Part shown: positions 35,823 to 46,566 of the stretch, one piece after another | How positions within the stretch are numbered: the stretch's first letter is position 1 | Layout: each line of letters starts with the position of its first letter | From: Myxococcales bacterium | GTDB lineage: Bacteria > Myxococcota_A > Polyangia > Polyangiales > Polyangiaceae | Length of the DNA stretch: 59,341 nt | NCBI GenBank assembly: GCA_004193285.1 | Contig: SECP01000053.1 | Coordinates: forward strand, 1-59,341 | Reading direction: 5' to 3' | The notes under the pieces: generated by a model | Databases searched by the model: none | Told to the model about the DNA's origin: nothing | What the model saw: the letters and a program-made list of their open reading frames with translations, nothing else | Position numbers and translations under genes: made by a program

Positions 35823-37402
35823 GCGTCCGCCGCGGCGCCGGGCCGCGAGCCCGGCTTGACCTTACCGAGCAGCAAGATGAGCGGCATCGTCACGAGGAAG
35901 ACCAGGGCGACGAGCCAAAACGAATCCGCGAAAGACATCACCGACGCTTGCATGTTGACGGTGCCGTCCAGCACCGTCAGCGCTTGCCCGTGAGCGGCAG
36001 CGGCGTCGGCACCCCTGGCCATGAAGCCGTGAGTCATGATCTGCAGCCGCTCTGCAGTGGCGGCGTCGCTCGCACCGAGCTTTTCGACCAGCACCGAGCG
36101 GTGGAACGCGGTCCGGGAAGACAGCACGGTCGTCAGCACCGCGATACCGATGCTGCCGCCCATCTGCCGGGTCAGATTGTACAGGCCCGTCGCTTTGGAG
36201 ACGTCTTTCACCGGCACCGCACCGAAGGTCGCCATGCTCATCGGCAGAAACATCATGACGGTGCCGAAGCCGCGCACGATGAGAGGCCAGAACAGGGCGT
36301 CCTCTCCCGTCTGCGGGTTCATGCGCGACAGCATCCATAGCGAGGAGATGACGAGAACCGAGCCGCCTGCGACCAAGATGCGCGGCTCGAACGTCTTGAG
36401 CAACCGCGCCATCACCGGCATCGCAAACGCGGAGGCGAGCGCGCCCGGTAGCATCAGCATCCCCGTCTGCTGCGACGTGTAGTGCATCACGTTTTGCGCA
36501 AAGATGGGCACGGCGAACATCGCGCCGTACAGGCCCATGCCCAGCACGGACGAAGCGATGCAGCCCGCCCACAGCGAGCGGTGGCGCAGCACCCGAAGGT
36601 CCACGACCGGGTTCTCGCTGGAGAGCTGGCGGTCCACGAACCACATCAAGCAGGTCATCGTCAGCACCGCGCAGACGGCGATCAACGGCGAATCGAACCA
36701 GCTCTCCGAGTAGCCTTCCTCCAAGAAGGTCTGCAACGCTCCGAGCCCCACCGCCATCAGCGCGAGCGACAACCAGTCCACCGAGCCCGTCCCTTTGGAC
36801 GCGCCGTCCTCCGGCAAGAAGGTGACGGCCATCGAGATCGCGAGCAAGCCGATCGGGAAGTTGACGTAGAAAATCCAGCGCCAATCGAGGTTCGTCACGA
36901 TGTAGCCGCCCAGAGTCGGACCAATTGCCGGCCCCGCGATGGCGACGATGCCGAACAGCGCCTGAGCCGCCCCTCGCTCCTCGGGCGGGAACGTCTCCCA
37001 CAGAAACGATTGCGCCTTGGCCAGCAGCCCGCCGCCGAACAAGCCCTGCAGCAGTCGCGCGACGATCAGCATCGGCAGCGAGCGCGCGAGGCCGCACAGG
37101 ATAGACGCGGCCACGAACGCGATCAGCGAAAAGACGAAGAAGCGCTTCTTGCCGAAGCGGTCACCGAGCCAAGCGGAGAGCGGCAAGATGATGACGTTGG
37201 CGATGGCGTAGCTGGTAACCACCCAGCCCACCTCGCTCAGGGTGACGCCGAGCGACGCTTGCATCTGCGGCAGCGCCACGTTGACGATCGACGTATCGAC
37301 GATCTCCAGGAGCGCCCCGAGGGAGACGCTGAGCGCGATCAGCCAGCGCTTCGTCTTATCGGGCACCCCGACGCCCGCGATGGGAATGGCCGAGGTCGAC
37401 AT
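35816..37402 (-). CDS. emrB: DHA2-family (EmrB/QacA) MFS efflux transporter
   Basis: The 528-residue protein has about 14 hydrophobic segments, the DHA2 number. ALLEIVDTSIVNVALPQMQ in the first segment is the family's motif D1, and WLGDRFGKKRFFV after the second is motif A. GPTLGGYIVTN continues with WRWIFYVNFPIG (motif C and the loop). It would export drugs or other hydrophobic compounds by proton antiport, using the adaptor encoded just upstream. It follows emrA by 5 bp in the same direction. Confidence 0.92.
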   Translation of the reverse strand: MSTSAIPIAGVGVPDKTKRWLIALSVSLGALLEIVDTSIVNVALPQMQASLGVTLSEVGWVVTSYAIANVIILPLSAWLGDRFGKKRFFVFSLIAFVAASILCGLARSLPMLIVARLLQGLFGGGLLAKAQSFLWETFPPEERGAAQALFGIVAIAGPAIGPTLGGYIVTNLDWRWIFYVNFPIGLLAISMAVTFLPEDGASKGTGSVDWLSLALMAVGLGALQTFLEEGYSESWFDSPLIAVCAVLTMTCLMWFVDRQLSSENPVVDLRVLRHRSLWAGCIASSVLGMGLYGAMFAVPIFAQNVMHYTSQQTGMLMLPGALASAFAMPVMARLLKTFEPRILVAGGSVLVISSLWMLSRMNPQTGEDALFWPLIVRGFGTVMMFLPMSMATFGAVPVKDVSKATGLYNLTRQMGGSIGIAVLTTVLSSRTAFHRSVLVEKLGASDAATAERLQIMTHGFMARGADAAAAHGQALTVLDGTVNMQASVMSFADSFWLVALVFLVTMPLILLLGKVKPGSRPGAAADAH

Positions 37403-37407
37403 GGTAC

Positions 37408-38673
37408 TCAGCGGGTATTGACGGTGAGCTCCACCGAAAGGCCGGGGAGCAGCATCACGTCCGCCGGCGCTTCGTCCAATTTGACGCGCACCGGCACGCG
37501 CTGGACGACTTTCGTGAAGTTCCCCGTCGCGTTATCGGGAGGAAGGAGCGCGAAGCGCGCGCCGGTCGCGCCAGAAAAACTCTCCACGTGACCATGGAGC
37601 TCCTTGCCGTAGGCATCTACCGTCAGTGAAGCCGGTTGCCCGACGTGCATGCGCGCAAGTTGCGTCTCCTTGAAGTTGCCGGTCACCCACACCGCCCCGC
37701 CGCGTCGCCCGTCCGGCACGAGCATGACCACGGATTGGCCCGCGGCGACGAGCTGCCCTTGCGCGACGCTGCGCTTGGAGACGATGCCCGGATGCGGCGC
37801 GTAGATCTTCGTGTAGGACAAGTCGAGCTTCGCCAGGTCACGCAGCGCCTCCGCGGTCGCGACCCGGGCGCGGGCGGCGGTGGCGCGAGCGCGCGCTTCG
37901 GCGACTTGCGCGGGCAAGGTGTCCGTCGCCTGCCCGAAGCGCGCCGAAGCCTCGCCCACGCGGGCTCGCGCCTGAGAAGTGGTGCTCTTGATGGTCTCGA
38001 TGCGAGCGGTGCCCTGGTCGACCGCGGCTTGCGCGCTGTCGAAGCTGGCCTGCGCCGCCTCGAGCTGCGCACTGGCGATGGCTCCGGTCGAAAATAGCTG
38101 CTTCGTGCGCTCCAGGTCCAGCTTGGCCTTGTCCCGGAGCGCGGTGACCGAGGCCAAATTGGCGTTCGCCTCGGCAATCTGGTCGGAGGTAGCGGTCACC
38201 GCGACCGCGGTGGCGGTGAGGGACGCACGGGCGATGTCCTTGCCGGCGGAGGCGTTGCGTTCGGTGAGGTCGGCGGTGGCGTCCGCCGCATCCGCCGAAG
38301 CTCGCGCCGCGAGCAACTCTGCCTCCGCCTGCGCGAGCTTTGCCTTGGCCGGTGCGTCGTCCAGCTCCACCAGCAACGCTCCGGTGTCGACCCGTTGGTT
38401 GTCGGTGAAGTGGACCGCCGTCACCGTACCGCTGGCGCGACTCGGCACGGCGACCACGTCCGCGTCGAGCTGCGCGTCGTCCGTGGACTCGAGACCGCGG
38501 TGCGCGACCCACCAGCCCCCTCCCGAAAGCAGGAAGGCCGCGAGCAACGAGAGCATGATCGCTCGCCGCTTACCGCTCGCGGAGGGCGCTGGCGCGCTCG
38601 GCGAAGGCAACGCGGTGACCGGAGCGGGAGACGAGGCGGGCGAAGATTTGCCGACGGCCGAGGAAGAGCTCAT
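37408..38673 (-). CDS. emrA: HlyD/EmrA-family membrane fusion protein
   Basis: The 421-residue protein has an N-terminal Pro/Ser/Ala-rich stretch, one transmembrane segment at about 38-60, then a periplasmic adaptor. The adaptor has a barrel-sandwich (lipoyl) half near 75-110, a long alpha hairpin rich in Ala/Asp/Glu/Lys at about 115-275, and the second half with IYAPHPGIVSKRSVAQGQLV. It would link the EmrB transporter to an outer-membrane channel. It is the first gene of the emrAB operon and lies under two TetR-operator-like sites. Confidence 0.9.
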   Translation of the reverse strand: MSSSSAVGKSSPASSPAPVTALPSPSAPAPSASGKRRAIMLSLLAAFLLSGGGWWVAHRGLESTDDAQLDADVVAVPSRASGTVTAVHFTDNQRVDTGALLVELDDAPAKAKLAQAEAELLAARASADAADATADLTERNASAGKDIARASLTATAVAVTATSDQIAEANANLASVTALRDKAKLDLERTKQLFSTGAIASAQLEAAQASFDSAQAAVDQGTARIETIKSTTSQARARVGEASARFGQATDTLPAQVAEARARATAARARVATAEALRDLAKLDLSYTKIYAPHPGIVSKRSVAQGQLVAAGQSVVMLVPDGRRGGAVWVTGNFKETQLARMHVGQPASLTVDAYGKELHGHVESFSGATGARFALLPPDNATGNFTKVVQRVPVRVKLDEAPADVMLLPGLSVELTVNTR

Positions 38674-38715
38674 GGGGACTTACTCACTGAGGAGGAGGGT
38701 GCTGCGCGAGCGGTT

Positions 38716-38736
38716 AAAGCAACTCGGCGTTGCCTT
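38716..38736. promoter_or_regulatory. Operator-like inverted repeat, site 1
   Basis: GCAAC-TCGGC-GTTGC is a perfect 5-bp inverted repeat at 38719-38733, flanked by A-rich and T-rich ends. Arm sequence and spacer length equal those of site 2, 41 bp away (about four helical turns). It is 43-57 bp before the emrA start. Confidence 0.6.
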
Positions 38737-38758
38737 AGGTAACACCGAGAGCTATAAA
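38730..38758 (+). promoter_or_regulatory. Putative promoter of the tetR gene
   Basis: TTGCCT (38730-38735) and TATAAA (38753-38758) are separated by 17 bp, the optimal sigma-70 spacing. The predicted start of transcription lies inside operator site 2. Confidence 0.55.
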
Positions 38759-38777
38759 CGCAACTATCCGTTGCGTT
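38757..38777. promoter_or_regulatory. TetR-type operator, site 2
   Basis: AACGCAAC-TATCC-GTTGCGTT is a perfect 8-bp inverted repeat with a 5-bp spacer. It overlaps the end of the predicted -10 and the start of transcription, so binding would repress tetR; with site 1 it would also cover emrA. It is the best binding site for the divergent TetR protein. Confidence 0.75.
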
Positions 38778-38788
38778 AAGAAATTTGC

Positions 38789-39418
38789 ATGCCGGCAAAA
38801 CGTCCATCCTCGCGGGTAGTTAGCAAGGCCGAACCTAAACCTCGGGTCGGCGGTCGAAGCGCGCGAGTCGTCCAAGAGGTGCTCGCGGCTGCGCTCGAGC
38901 TATTCGCGGAGCAAGGCTACGCCGGGTTGTCCATGGACGCGGTGGCGGCCCGCGCCGGCGTGAACAAGACGACGGTGTACCGGCGCTGGCCCACGAAGGC
39001 GGAGCTGGTCAGCGCCGCCCTCTACGCCATGCGCGACGAAGAACCGGCCCCGCCCAACACCGGCTCACTGGAGCAGGACTTGGTGGAGCTGCTCGAGCGC
39101 ATGGCGGTCTCACTGACGACGCCTCGCAAACGCGCGTTCGTGAGCTCGTTCGTCGTGGGCAACGTCGATCCGGAGCTGCGCGCGCTCCTGCGGCGACTGC
39201 GCGAAGAGCGCCCTGCCATTCCCGCGATCGTCTTTCGACGAGGTCTCGAGCGCGGCGAGCTACCCGCGGGGACTGATCTTCAGCTCATCGCCAGCGCTCT
39301 GCTCGGCCCAATCCAGAGCTTGGTGCTGCTCAAGAGGGAAACGGTCGAGAAACCGTTCATCGAACGCCTCGTGAGGCTGGTTCTTACCGGAGCGGTAGCC
39401 GGCGGCGCTCGCAGCTGA
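38789..39418 (+). CDS. TetR-family transcriptional repressor
   Basis: The 209-residue protein has an N-terminal basic stretch, then a TetR helix-turn-helix at about 30-75 (SMDAVAARAGVNKTTVYRRW is the recognition part). A helical ligand-binding domain follows. It is divergent from emrAB and two GCAAC-N5-GTTGC operators lie between, so it almost certainly represses the pump and itself. The ligand is unknown. No strong ribosome site is present before the ATG. Confidence 0.9.
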   Translation: MPAKRPSSRVVSKAEPKPRVGGRSARVVQEVLAAALELFAEQGYAGLSMDAVAARAGVNKTTVYRRWPTKAELVSAALYAMRDEEPAPPNTGSLEQDLVELLERMAVSLTTPRKRAFVSSFVVGNVDPELRALLRRLREERPAIPAIVFRRGLERGELPAGTDLQLIASALLGPIQSLVLLKRETVEKPFIERLVRLVLTGAVAGGARS

Positions 39419-39450
39419 GCGCCGCTCGGCTAGCTCCTGGACCTACTCTT

Positions 39451-42096
39451 TCAGAACAGCTTCTTCGGCAGCTTCACGAAGATGAGCTCGCTGTCGTCGG
39501 GCAGCTTCTGACCCACGTGGCGGCCAATGCTGAACGGGTAGTTGTTGTCGTTGATCACGGCCAGCGTGTCGGGCGACATGACGAGCACGCTCTCGATGGT
39601 TTGAAACGGAAAGGCGAAGGGGTTACCGAGGCCGACATCGCCCTGGAGACCGCCGTCCGAAAGATGGTCTTCGTCGGGAATGCGCATGAGGTCCAGCACG
39701 AGCTTCTTCTCCATCGCCCCGCCGTTTTTGGGCAGCTTGACCTGGTAAACGTGCTTCAGCCCCAGCAGGTCTCCTTGGCTGTTGTCGCGCTCGATGATGA
39801 GGCCCTTGTTGCTGTCGAACAGCACGAACTCGCCGATCGAAACGCCCTTGCTCTCCAGCTGGTAGGTGAAGCGCTTGCCCGTAAACCTCTTGGTCGCGAG
39901 GTCGAGCTCGGCGGCAAAGATGGTGTTACCGACGCCGTCCAGCGGCTTCTCCAGCAGCGGGTAGAGCTTCGTACCGTCCGGCGAGATTGCCATTCCCTCG
40001 AAGCCGCCGCTGCTTTGCGCGCGGACCGGGAAGTCCAGCGCCGTACGGCGGTAGGGCCAGTACAATCCGCCAAGCCAGGGCGTGTTGTTTCCATCCGCGA
40101 GCGCTTGGCTCACCGGCTTGCTGATGTCGAGCGGCTGCAGGTTGGTGCTGTCGTCGCAGTAAGTGAGACCAGCGGCCGCGTCCGCGCTGCCGGGATTGAC
40201 GCATTTGCCGAAGTCGCCCAGCAGCACGACCTTCCGGATCAGCGGGAAGTCCACCTGGGCCAGGAGCAGCGTCCGCAGGTCAAAGCTCTGCAAATCTGCC
40301 CGATCTTGCAGACCGCGCTCCATGATGCGCGAGCCGATGGCATGCACGAACGCGCCCGGAGCCTGCGTGCTTCTAGGCTCGCGCGGGTCCGTCTTCGTCT
40401 CGATGTTGTAGCGGACGCGGGCCGCATTCTTGGCGCGCTTGGCGGCTTGAGCGTGCGTCTTACCGGCGCCGGTCGTGTAGTAGTCGACGTAGAAGTCGAC
40501 GAACTCGAAGACCTGGTCGAGGCTCGGCATCACGTACGCGTCACCGCGCGCGTCACGCCGGCCCTGGGCCTTCCAGAACGCCACCGTCACCGGCGACAAC
40601 GTTGGGTCGTTGGTCTGCGGATTGCCACGGATCACGCCATCGTTGATGACGGGATCGAACGCGTCTTGGATGTCCGCGAAAGTGACGTCGCGGATGAGCT
40701 CCGGGAGCTCGCCGCCCAGCTTGCGCCGCGACTTGCCGCCCGTCTCCCCCGGCAGCTCGGCCTGGAATACTCGGTCGTGGTACAGCACGGGGACGCTATC
40801 CGACGTGAGACCGCAATCCATCTCCAAGGTCGTCATGAGCGAATCCAAGCCGGACTCGAACGAGGGAAGCGTGTTCTCCGGGCGGAGGTTACGACCGCCG
40901 CGGTGGGCCTGCGCGTCGAACTTGCCGATGTCGATCAGGCCGTCGGCGTCCAGGTAGTCGCCGGCCTTGCCGTCGCCGTTCGCGTCGAACGCCGCAACCG
41001 CCGCAAGCAGCAGGTCGGGGCGATCGCTGATGATGCCGTTCACGCCGAGCTTCAGGAGCTCGGTCATGCGCGGCGAGTCGTTCACGGTCCACGTCACGAC
41101 CTGGTAGCCTGCCCCCTGCAGGTTCGGGTAGGCGCCCGGGCTCTTCGCGACGCGGATGAACTCGTCGTTGGCCGCGACCAACCCCGTATCGCCGTTTTGC
41201 CCCGGTTTATTCGGGGTCTCGAGGTTATCACGCTGGGTGTTGAAGCCGCGGTTGCCGGTGACGTCCGTATCCACCAAGTGCACGTGCCAGGGCGAAACGA
41301 CCGGCGTCTTGGTGTTGCCGTACGCGAGGCCGCGCTGTCGGAACGCGTTCATGATGCGCAGGGTCGAGCCCTCTTCGATGAAGGGGTTCTGCGGCGCTCG
41401 CACTTCGCGGGCGGGGTTCTCCGGATCCGGCAGCGCAAGCGGCTCGTCCAGCAGCTTGCCGGCGGAGTCGAAGTGCAACAAGAACGGCCCTAGCTCGTCG
41501 CCGATCCAGATCGTGCCATCGGGCGCGACGCGCATCGACTCCACGTCGAAGTCCGCGCCGGTCAAGACGCGGTCCGTCGTGAACTCGTTCACCAGCGCAA
41601 ACTTCACCTTGTGGTCCGGGTCGTGAAGCTCGACGTAGCTCTCCACGGACACGTTGCCGGTGCCGCCCGTCGCGGTCTTGAGGTCCGGGCGAATGCGGTA
41701 GATGCGCAGCCGAAAATCAGCAGAATTCTCGATAGAACCGTAGCCATTATCGCTGAGCGCCCAGAACGAGCCGTCCAGGTTGTCCACCAGGCAAGAGAAG
41801 CCTTGGACGGGCTGGGCGCTCAGCCCTACGCCGGCATACAGGCCCGAGGGAGGGCCATCGACGAACGTCGCCGCCGGTAGCACCGCGCGTCCGACGAGCC
41901 CGACCGGCGCCTTCCCCTCGATGCCGAACGCGGCGAGGGCGTCGTCCGTGGTGCCGGAGTCATTGCTCTTGCCGCCACTGGCCGAAGAACCCGAGCCGCC
42001 CGAGCCAGCGTCCGGTTCGTAGCGGCCACCGCAGGCAGCGAGCAGCGAAGACGCGAATAAGAAGGCGAGCGTTGCCGAAGACGAAAGCTTGCGCAT
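39451..42096 (-). CDS. Phytase-like propeller with inserted, permuted GDPD domain
   Basis: The 881-residue lipoprotein has a signal ending LLAACG. Residues ~60-255 and ~655-881 are the two halves of an esterase-like (phytase-family) propeller, beginning PVQGFSCLVDNLDGSFWALS and ending with GGFEGMAISPDGTKLYPL. Between them are GDPD signatures in unusual order. The usual C-terminal third (TWTVND with W336, GVNGIISDRPDLLL) comes first. The usual first part follows: H398 in AHRGG, PENT, EMDC, YHDR, then MPSLDQVFEFV, YNIETKTDP and SFD (F605). The reaction is probably hydrolysis of phosphodiesters for phosphate supply. A calcium-loop-like DANGDGKAGDYLDADG joins the two parts. Confidence 0.8.
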   Translation of the reverse strand: MRKLSSSATLAFLFASSLLAACGGRYEPDAGSGGSGSSASGGKSNDSGTTDDALAAFGIEGKAPVGLVGRAVLPAATFVDGPPSGLYAGVGLSAQPVQGFSCLVDNLDGSFWALSDNGYGSIENSADFRLRIYRIRPDLKTATGGTGNVSVESYVELHDPDHKVKFALVNEFTTDRVLTGADFDVESMRVAPDGTIWIGDELGPFLLHFDSAGKLLDEPLALPDPENPAREVRAPQNPFIEEGSTLRIMNAFRQRGLAYGNTKTPVVSPWHVHLVDTDVTGNRGFNTQRDNLETPNKPGQNGDTGLVAANDEFIRVAKSPGAYPNLQGAGYQVVTWTVNDSPRMTELLKLGVNGIISDRPDLLLAAVAAFDANGDGKAGDYLDADGLIDIGKFDAQAHRGGRNLRPENTLPSFESGLDSLMTTLEMDCGLTSDSVPVLYHDRVFQAELPGETGGKSRRKLGGELPELIRDVTFADIQDAFDPVINDGVIRGNPQTNDPTLSPVTVAFWKAQGRRDARGDAYVMPSLDQVFEFVDFYVDYYTTGAGKTHAQAAKRAKNAARVRYNIETKTDPREPRSTQAPGAFVHAIGSRIMERGLQDRADLQSFDLRTLLLAQVDFPLIRKVVLLGDFGKCVNPGSADAAAGLTYCDDSTNLQPLDISKPVSQALADGNNTPWLGGLYWPYRRTALDFPVRAQSSGGFEGMAISPDGTKLYPLLEKPLDGVGNTIFAAELDLATKRFTGKRFTYQLESKGVSIGEFVLFDSNKGLIIERDNSQGDLLGLKHVYQVKLPKNGGAMEKKLVLDLMRIPDEDHLSDGGLQGDVGLGNPFAFPFQTIESVLVMSPDTLAVINDNNYPFSIGRHVGQKLPDDSELIFVKLPKKLF

Positions 42097-42385
42097 GAAC
42101 GAGTCCTTTCCTTGAGGAGCGGCGAACGCTGTAACGCACTCGACAAGGACATCCCGATCCTGCTCGGCAACTTTCCCGCGACGAGCGCGGTAGCCTCTGA
42201 CGGCTGTCACGAGCCCTTCGCGCGAGCGATGGCTAGCCGCCGCGAACGACACCCCTCGAGCGGGCGTTTGCGGGCGGCGTCGCCTCCAAAAAGTGACTCC
42301 GGATGAACGGCCGATGTCGATCCGGCAGCGTCTCGAACGTCGTTCCCATGAGGCGCCGAGCACGGCCCAACCCCGGAGAAACCCC

Positions 42386-42568
42386 ATGCAACCCAAGCCA
42401 ATCTGGAAGAATCAGCTCTGGAACGTGTCCCTGTTCCCGGTGTGCAACGACCGCCCGGAGGGCTCCGAGCCGCCAGAGCCTGCCCCGCGTGGCGGCAGCT
42501 CGCTCGCGCGGCCCGCCCTGCTCGCGATCGCAGAGCCGCCCGCCCTGCCCCTCTCCCGCGCGGCCTGA
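42386..42568 (+). CDS. Possible small protein, 60 residues
   Basis: A short frame starts MQPKPIWKNQLWNVSLFP and is rich in Pro, Ala and Leu afterwards. GGAGAA lies seven bases before the ATG, and about 88 percent of third codon positions are G or C, which fits coding in this genome. No family is recognised. It lies in the 585-bp gap between the GDPD gene and ku, where nothing else convincing is seen. Confidence 0.35.
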   Translation: MQPKPIWKNQLWNVSLFPVCNDRPEGSEPPEPAPRGGSSLARPALLAIAEPPALPLSRAA

Positions 42569-42681
42569 GGGCGGCATGAAGTCTGCAGAACCTTGCTCCA
42601 GCGTGCGCCCAGGGCACGCCGATCGCGGCAACGGCGCCTCGATCGTGGCGGAACACTCCGCGCACCGGTGCAAGGAACAAA

Positions 42682-43563
42682 ATGGCGCGAGCAATCTGGT
42701 CCGGAACCGTCGGCTTTGGCTTGGTTCAAATCCCCGTAGGTCTGCACACGGCCGAGGACCGAGCGGAGCTGGACATGACGCTCCTCGACAAGCGAAACCT
42801 ATCCCCCGTGGGTTACGAGCGCGTCAACAAGAAGACGGGCAAAGAAGTGACGTGGGAGAACATAGTCAAGGGGTACGAGCACAAGGAGGGCGAGTACGTC
42901 GTTCTGACGGACCAAGACTTCGCGGAGGCCAACGTCGAGGCCACCAAGCAGATCGACATCCTGGACTTCGTGACCTTCGCGGACATCGACCCGCGTTACG
43001 TGGAGCGCCCGTACTACCTCGTGCCGCAAAAGGCCGGGAAGAAGTCGTACGCACTGCTGCGTGAGGTGCTGCGCCGCACCGGCAAGGCGGGCATCGGCAA
43101 GGTAGTCATCCGCACGCGCCAGCACTTAGCGGCGGTCGTGGCTCACGAAAGCGCGCTCTTGCTCGTGCTGCTGCGTTTCGCGGACGAGCTGCGTGACGAC
43201 AAAGGCCTGGAGCTGCCCAGCACCAACTTGAAGACTCTGGGCATCACCCCCAAAGAGCTCGCGATGGCGGAGAAGCTGGTCGAAGGCATGGTGACGGACT
43301 TCGAGCCGGAAAAATACGAAGACGACTACCACCGTGACCTGATGAAGCTGATTCAGCGCAAGGTGAAAGCCGGCGAGGTGAACACGCTTCCAACCGAGAC
43401 CAAGCGCAAGAGCAAGCCCGCACCCGCGCCGAAGCAGGTGGACCTGTCGGAGCTCCTCGCGCAGAGCGTTTCTGCGGCCAAGAAGCCCAAGGCCGCCAAC
43501 GAAAATCACAAGCGCGCGGCGAAAAAATCCCGCAGCGAAACCCCTCATCGGAAGTCTGCCTAA
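42682..43563 (+). CDS. ku: Ku protein for non-homologous end joining
   Basis: The 293-residue protein starts with the Ku signature MARAIWSGTVGFGLVQIPVG and continues with the beta-barrel core (ERVNKKTGKEVTWENIVKGY, YYLVPQKAGKKSYALLREVL). A Lys/Ala-rich, disordered C-terminal tail follows the core (ending KSRSETPHRKSA). Bacterial Ku homodimers encircle DNA ends and recruit LigD. ligD follows after 12 bp. Confidence 0.96.
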   Translation: MARAIWSGTVGFGLVQIPVGLHTAEDRAELDMTLLDKRNLSPVGYERVNKKTGKEVTWENIVKGYEHKEGEYVVLTDQDFAEANVEATKQIDILDFVTFADIDPRYVERPYYLVPQKAGKKSYALLREVLRRTGKAGIGKVVIRTRQHLAAVVAHESALLLVLLRFADELRDDKGLELPSTNLKTLGITPKELAMAEKLVEGMVTDFEPEKYEDDYHRDLMKLIQRKVKAGEVNTLPTETKRKSKPAPAPKQVDLSELLAQSVSAAKKPKAANENHKRAAKKSRSETPHRKSA

Positions 43564-43575
43564 TCGGAGGAACGC

Positions 43576-46121
<2,546 letters not shown>

Positions 46122-46125
<4 letters not shown>

Positions 46126-46343
46126 AGCTCTCCCTGCTGCTGCTACCCCTGCTCGCGCTGGCGTGCGTTCCCTCCAGTCCCAGCAAGTCTCCCACCAATG
46201 ACGTCACGCCTCCCACGACCAACACCGGTGACGGCGAGGTCATGGGCGCGGACCGCGTGGCCCCCGCTCAAAAATTGGATCAAGGACCAAAGCTGGACAG
46301 CAGCGAGGGCCTGCAGCCCGCGCCGAAGCCTGCCGGTGAATGA
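46122..46343 (+). CDS. Small lipoprotein, hypothetical
   Basis: The 73-residue protein has a signal peptide (KLSLLLLPLLALAC) with a lipobox ending in C15, then a short Pro/Thr/Ser-rich and acidic chain without a known domain. The ATG overlaps the ligD stop in ATGA. It is the third gene of the ku-ligD run and the next gene abuts its stop, so it is expected to be cotranscribed. Confidence 0.7.
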
Positions 46344-46556
46344 GTGCTCCGTGAGGTGGTGAGCTCGTCGACTTTGCGGTCGATTGGCTACGACTCGCGA
46401 ACTCGGACCCTGGAGGTCGAGTTCGCGACGGGGAGCGTGTACCGGTACCTGCCGGTGCCGGGTGAGGTGTGGACCGCGCTCCGGCGAGCAGAGTCCAAGG
46501 GCCGTTATTTTCAGCGCTTCGTGCGCGATCGATTCGAGGCCGAGCGCGTGTCCTAG
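46344..46556 (+). CDS. KTSC-domain protein
   Basis: The 70-residue protein matches the KTSC domain: SSTLRSIGYDSRTRTLEVEF, then GSVYRYLPVP and AESKGRYF. The domain is known from the C-terminus of some lysyl-tRNA synthetases and as single-domain proteins. It starts with GTG directly after the upstream stop and is followed 10 bp later by the next gene. A nucleic-acid-linked role is possible, but nothing here shows it. Confidence 0.85.
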   Translation: MLREVVSSSTLRSIGYDSRTRTLEVEFATGSVYRYLPVPGEVWTALRRAESKGRYFQRFVRDRFEAERVS

Positions 46557-46566
46557 CCGTGGCGTC

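Noticed and set aside
39517..41493. A 658-codon open frame antisense to the GDPD/phytase-like gene
   Set aside because: It is an Arg/Val-rich shadow caused by strong GC bias. The minus-strand frame carries clear domains.
42716..42740. tRNA T-arm-like GGTTCAAATCC
   Set aside because: It encodes the conserved GFGLVQIPVG segment of Ku, and no acceptor or anticodon arms can be folded around it.
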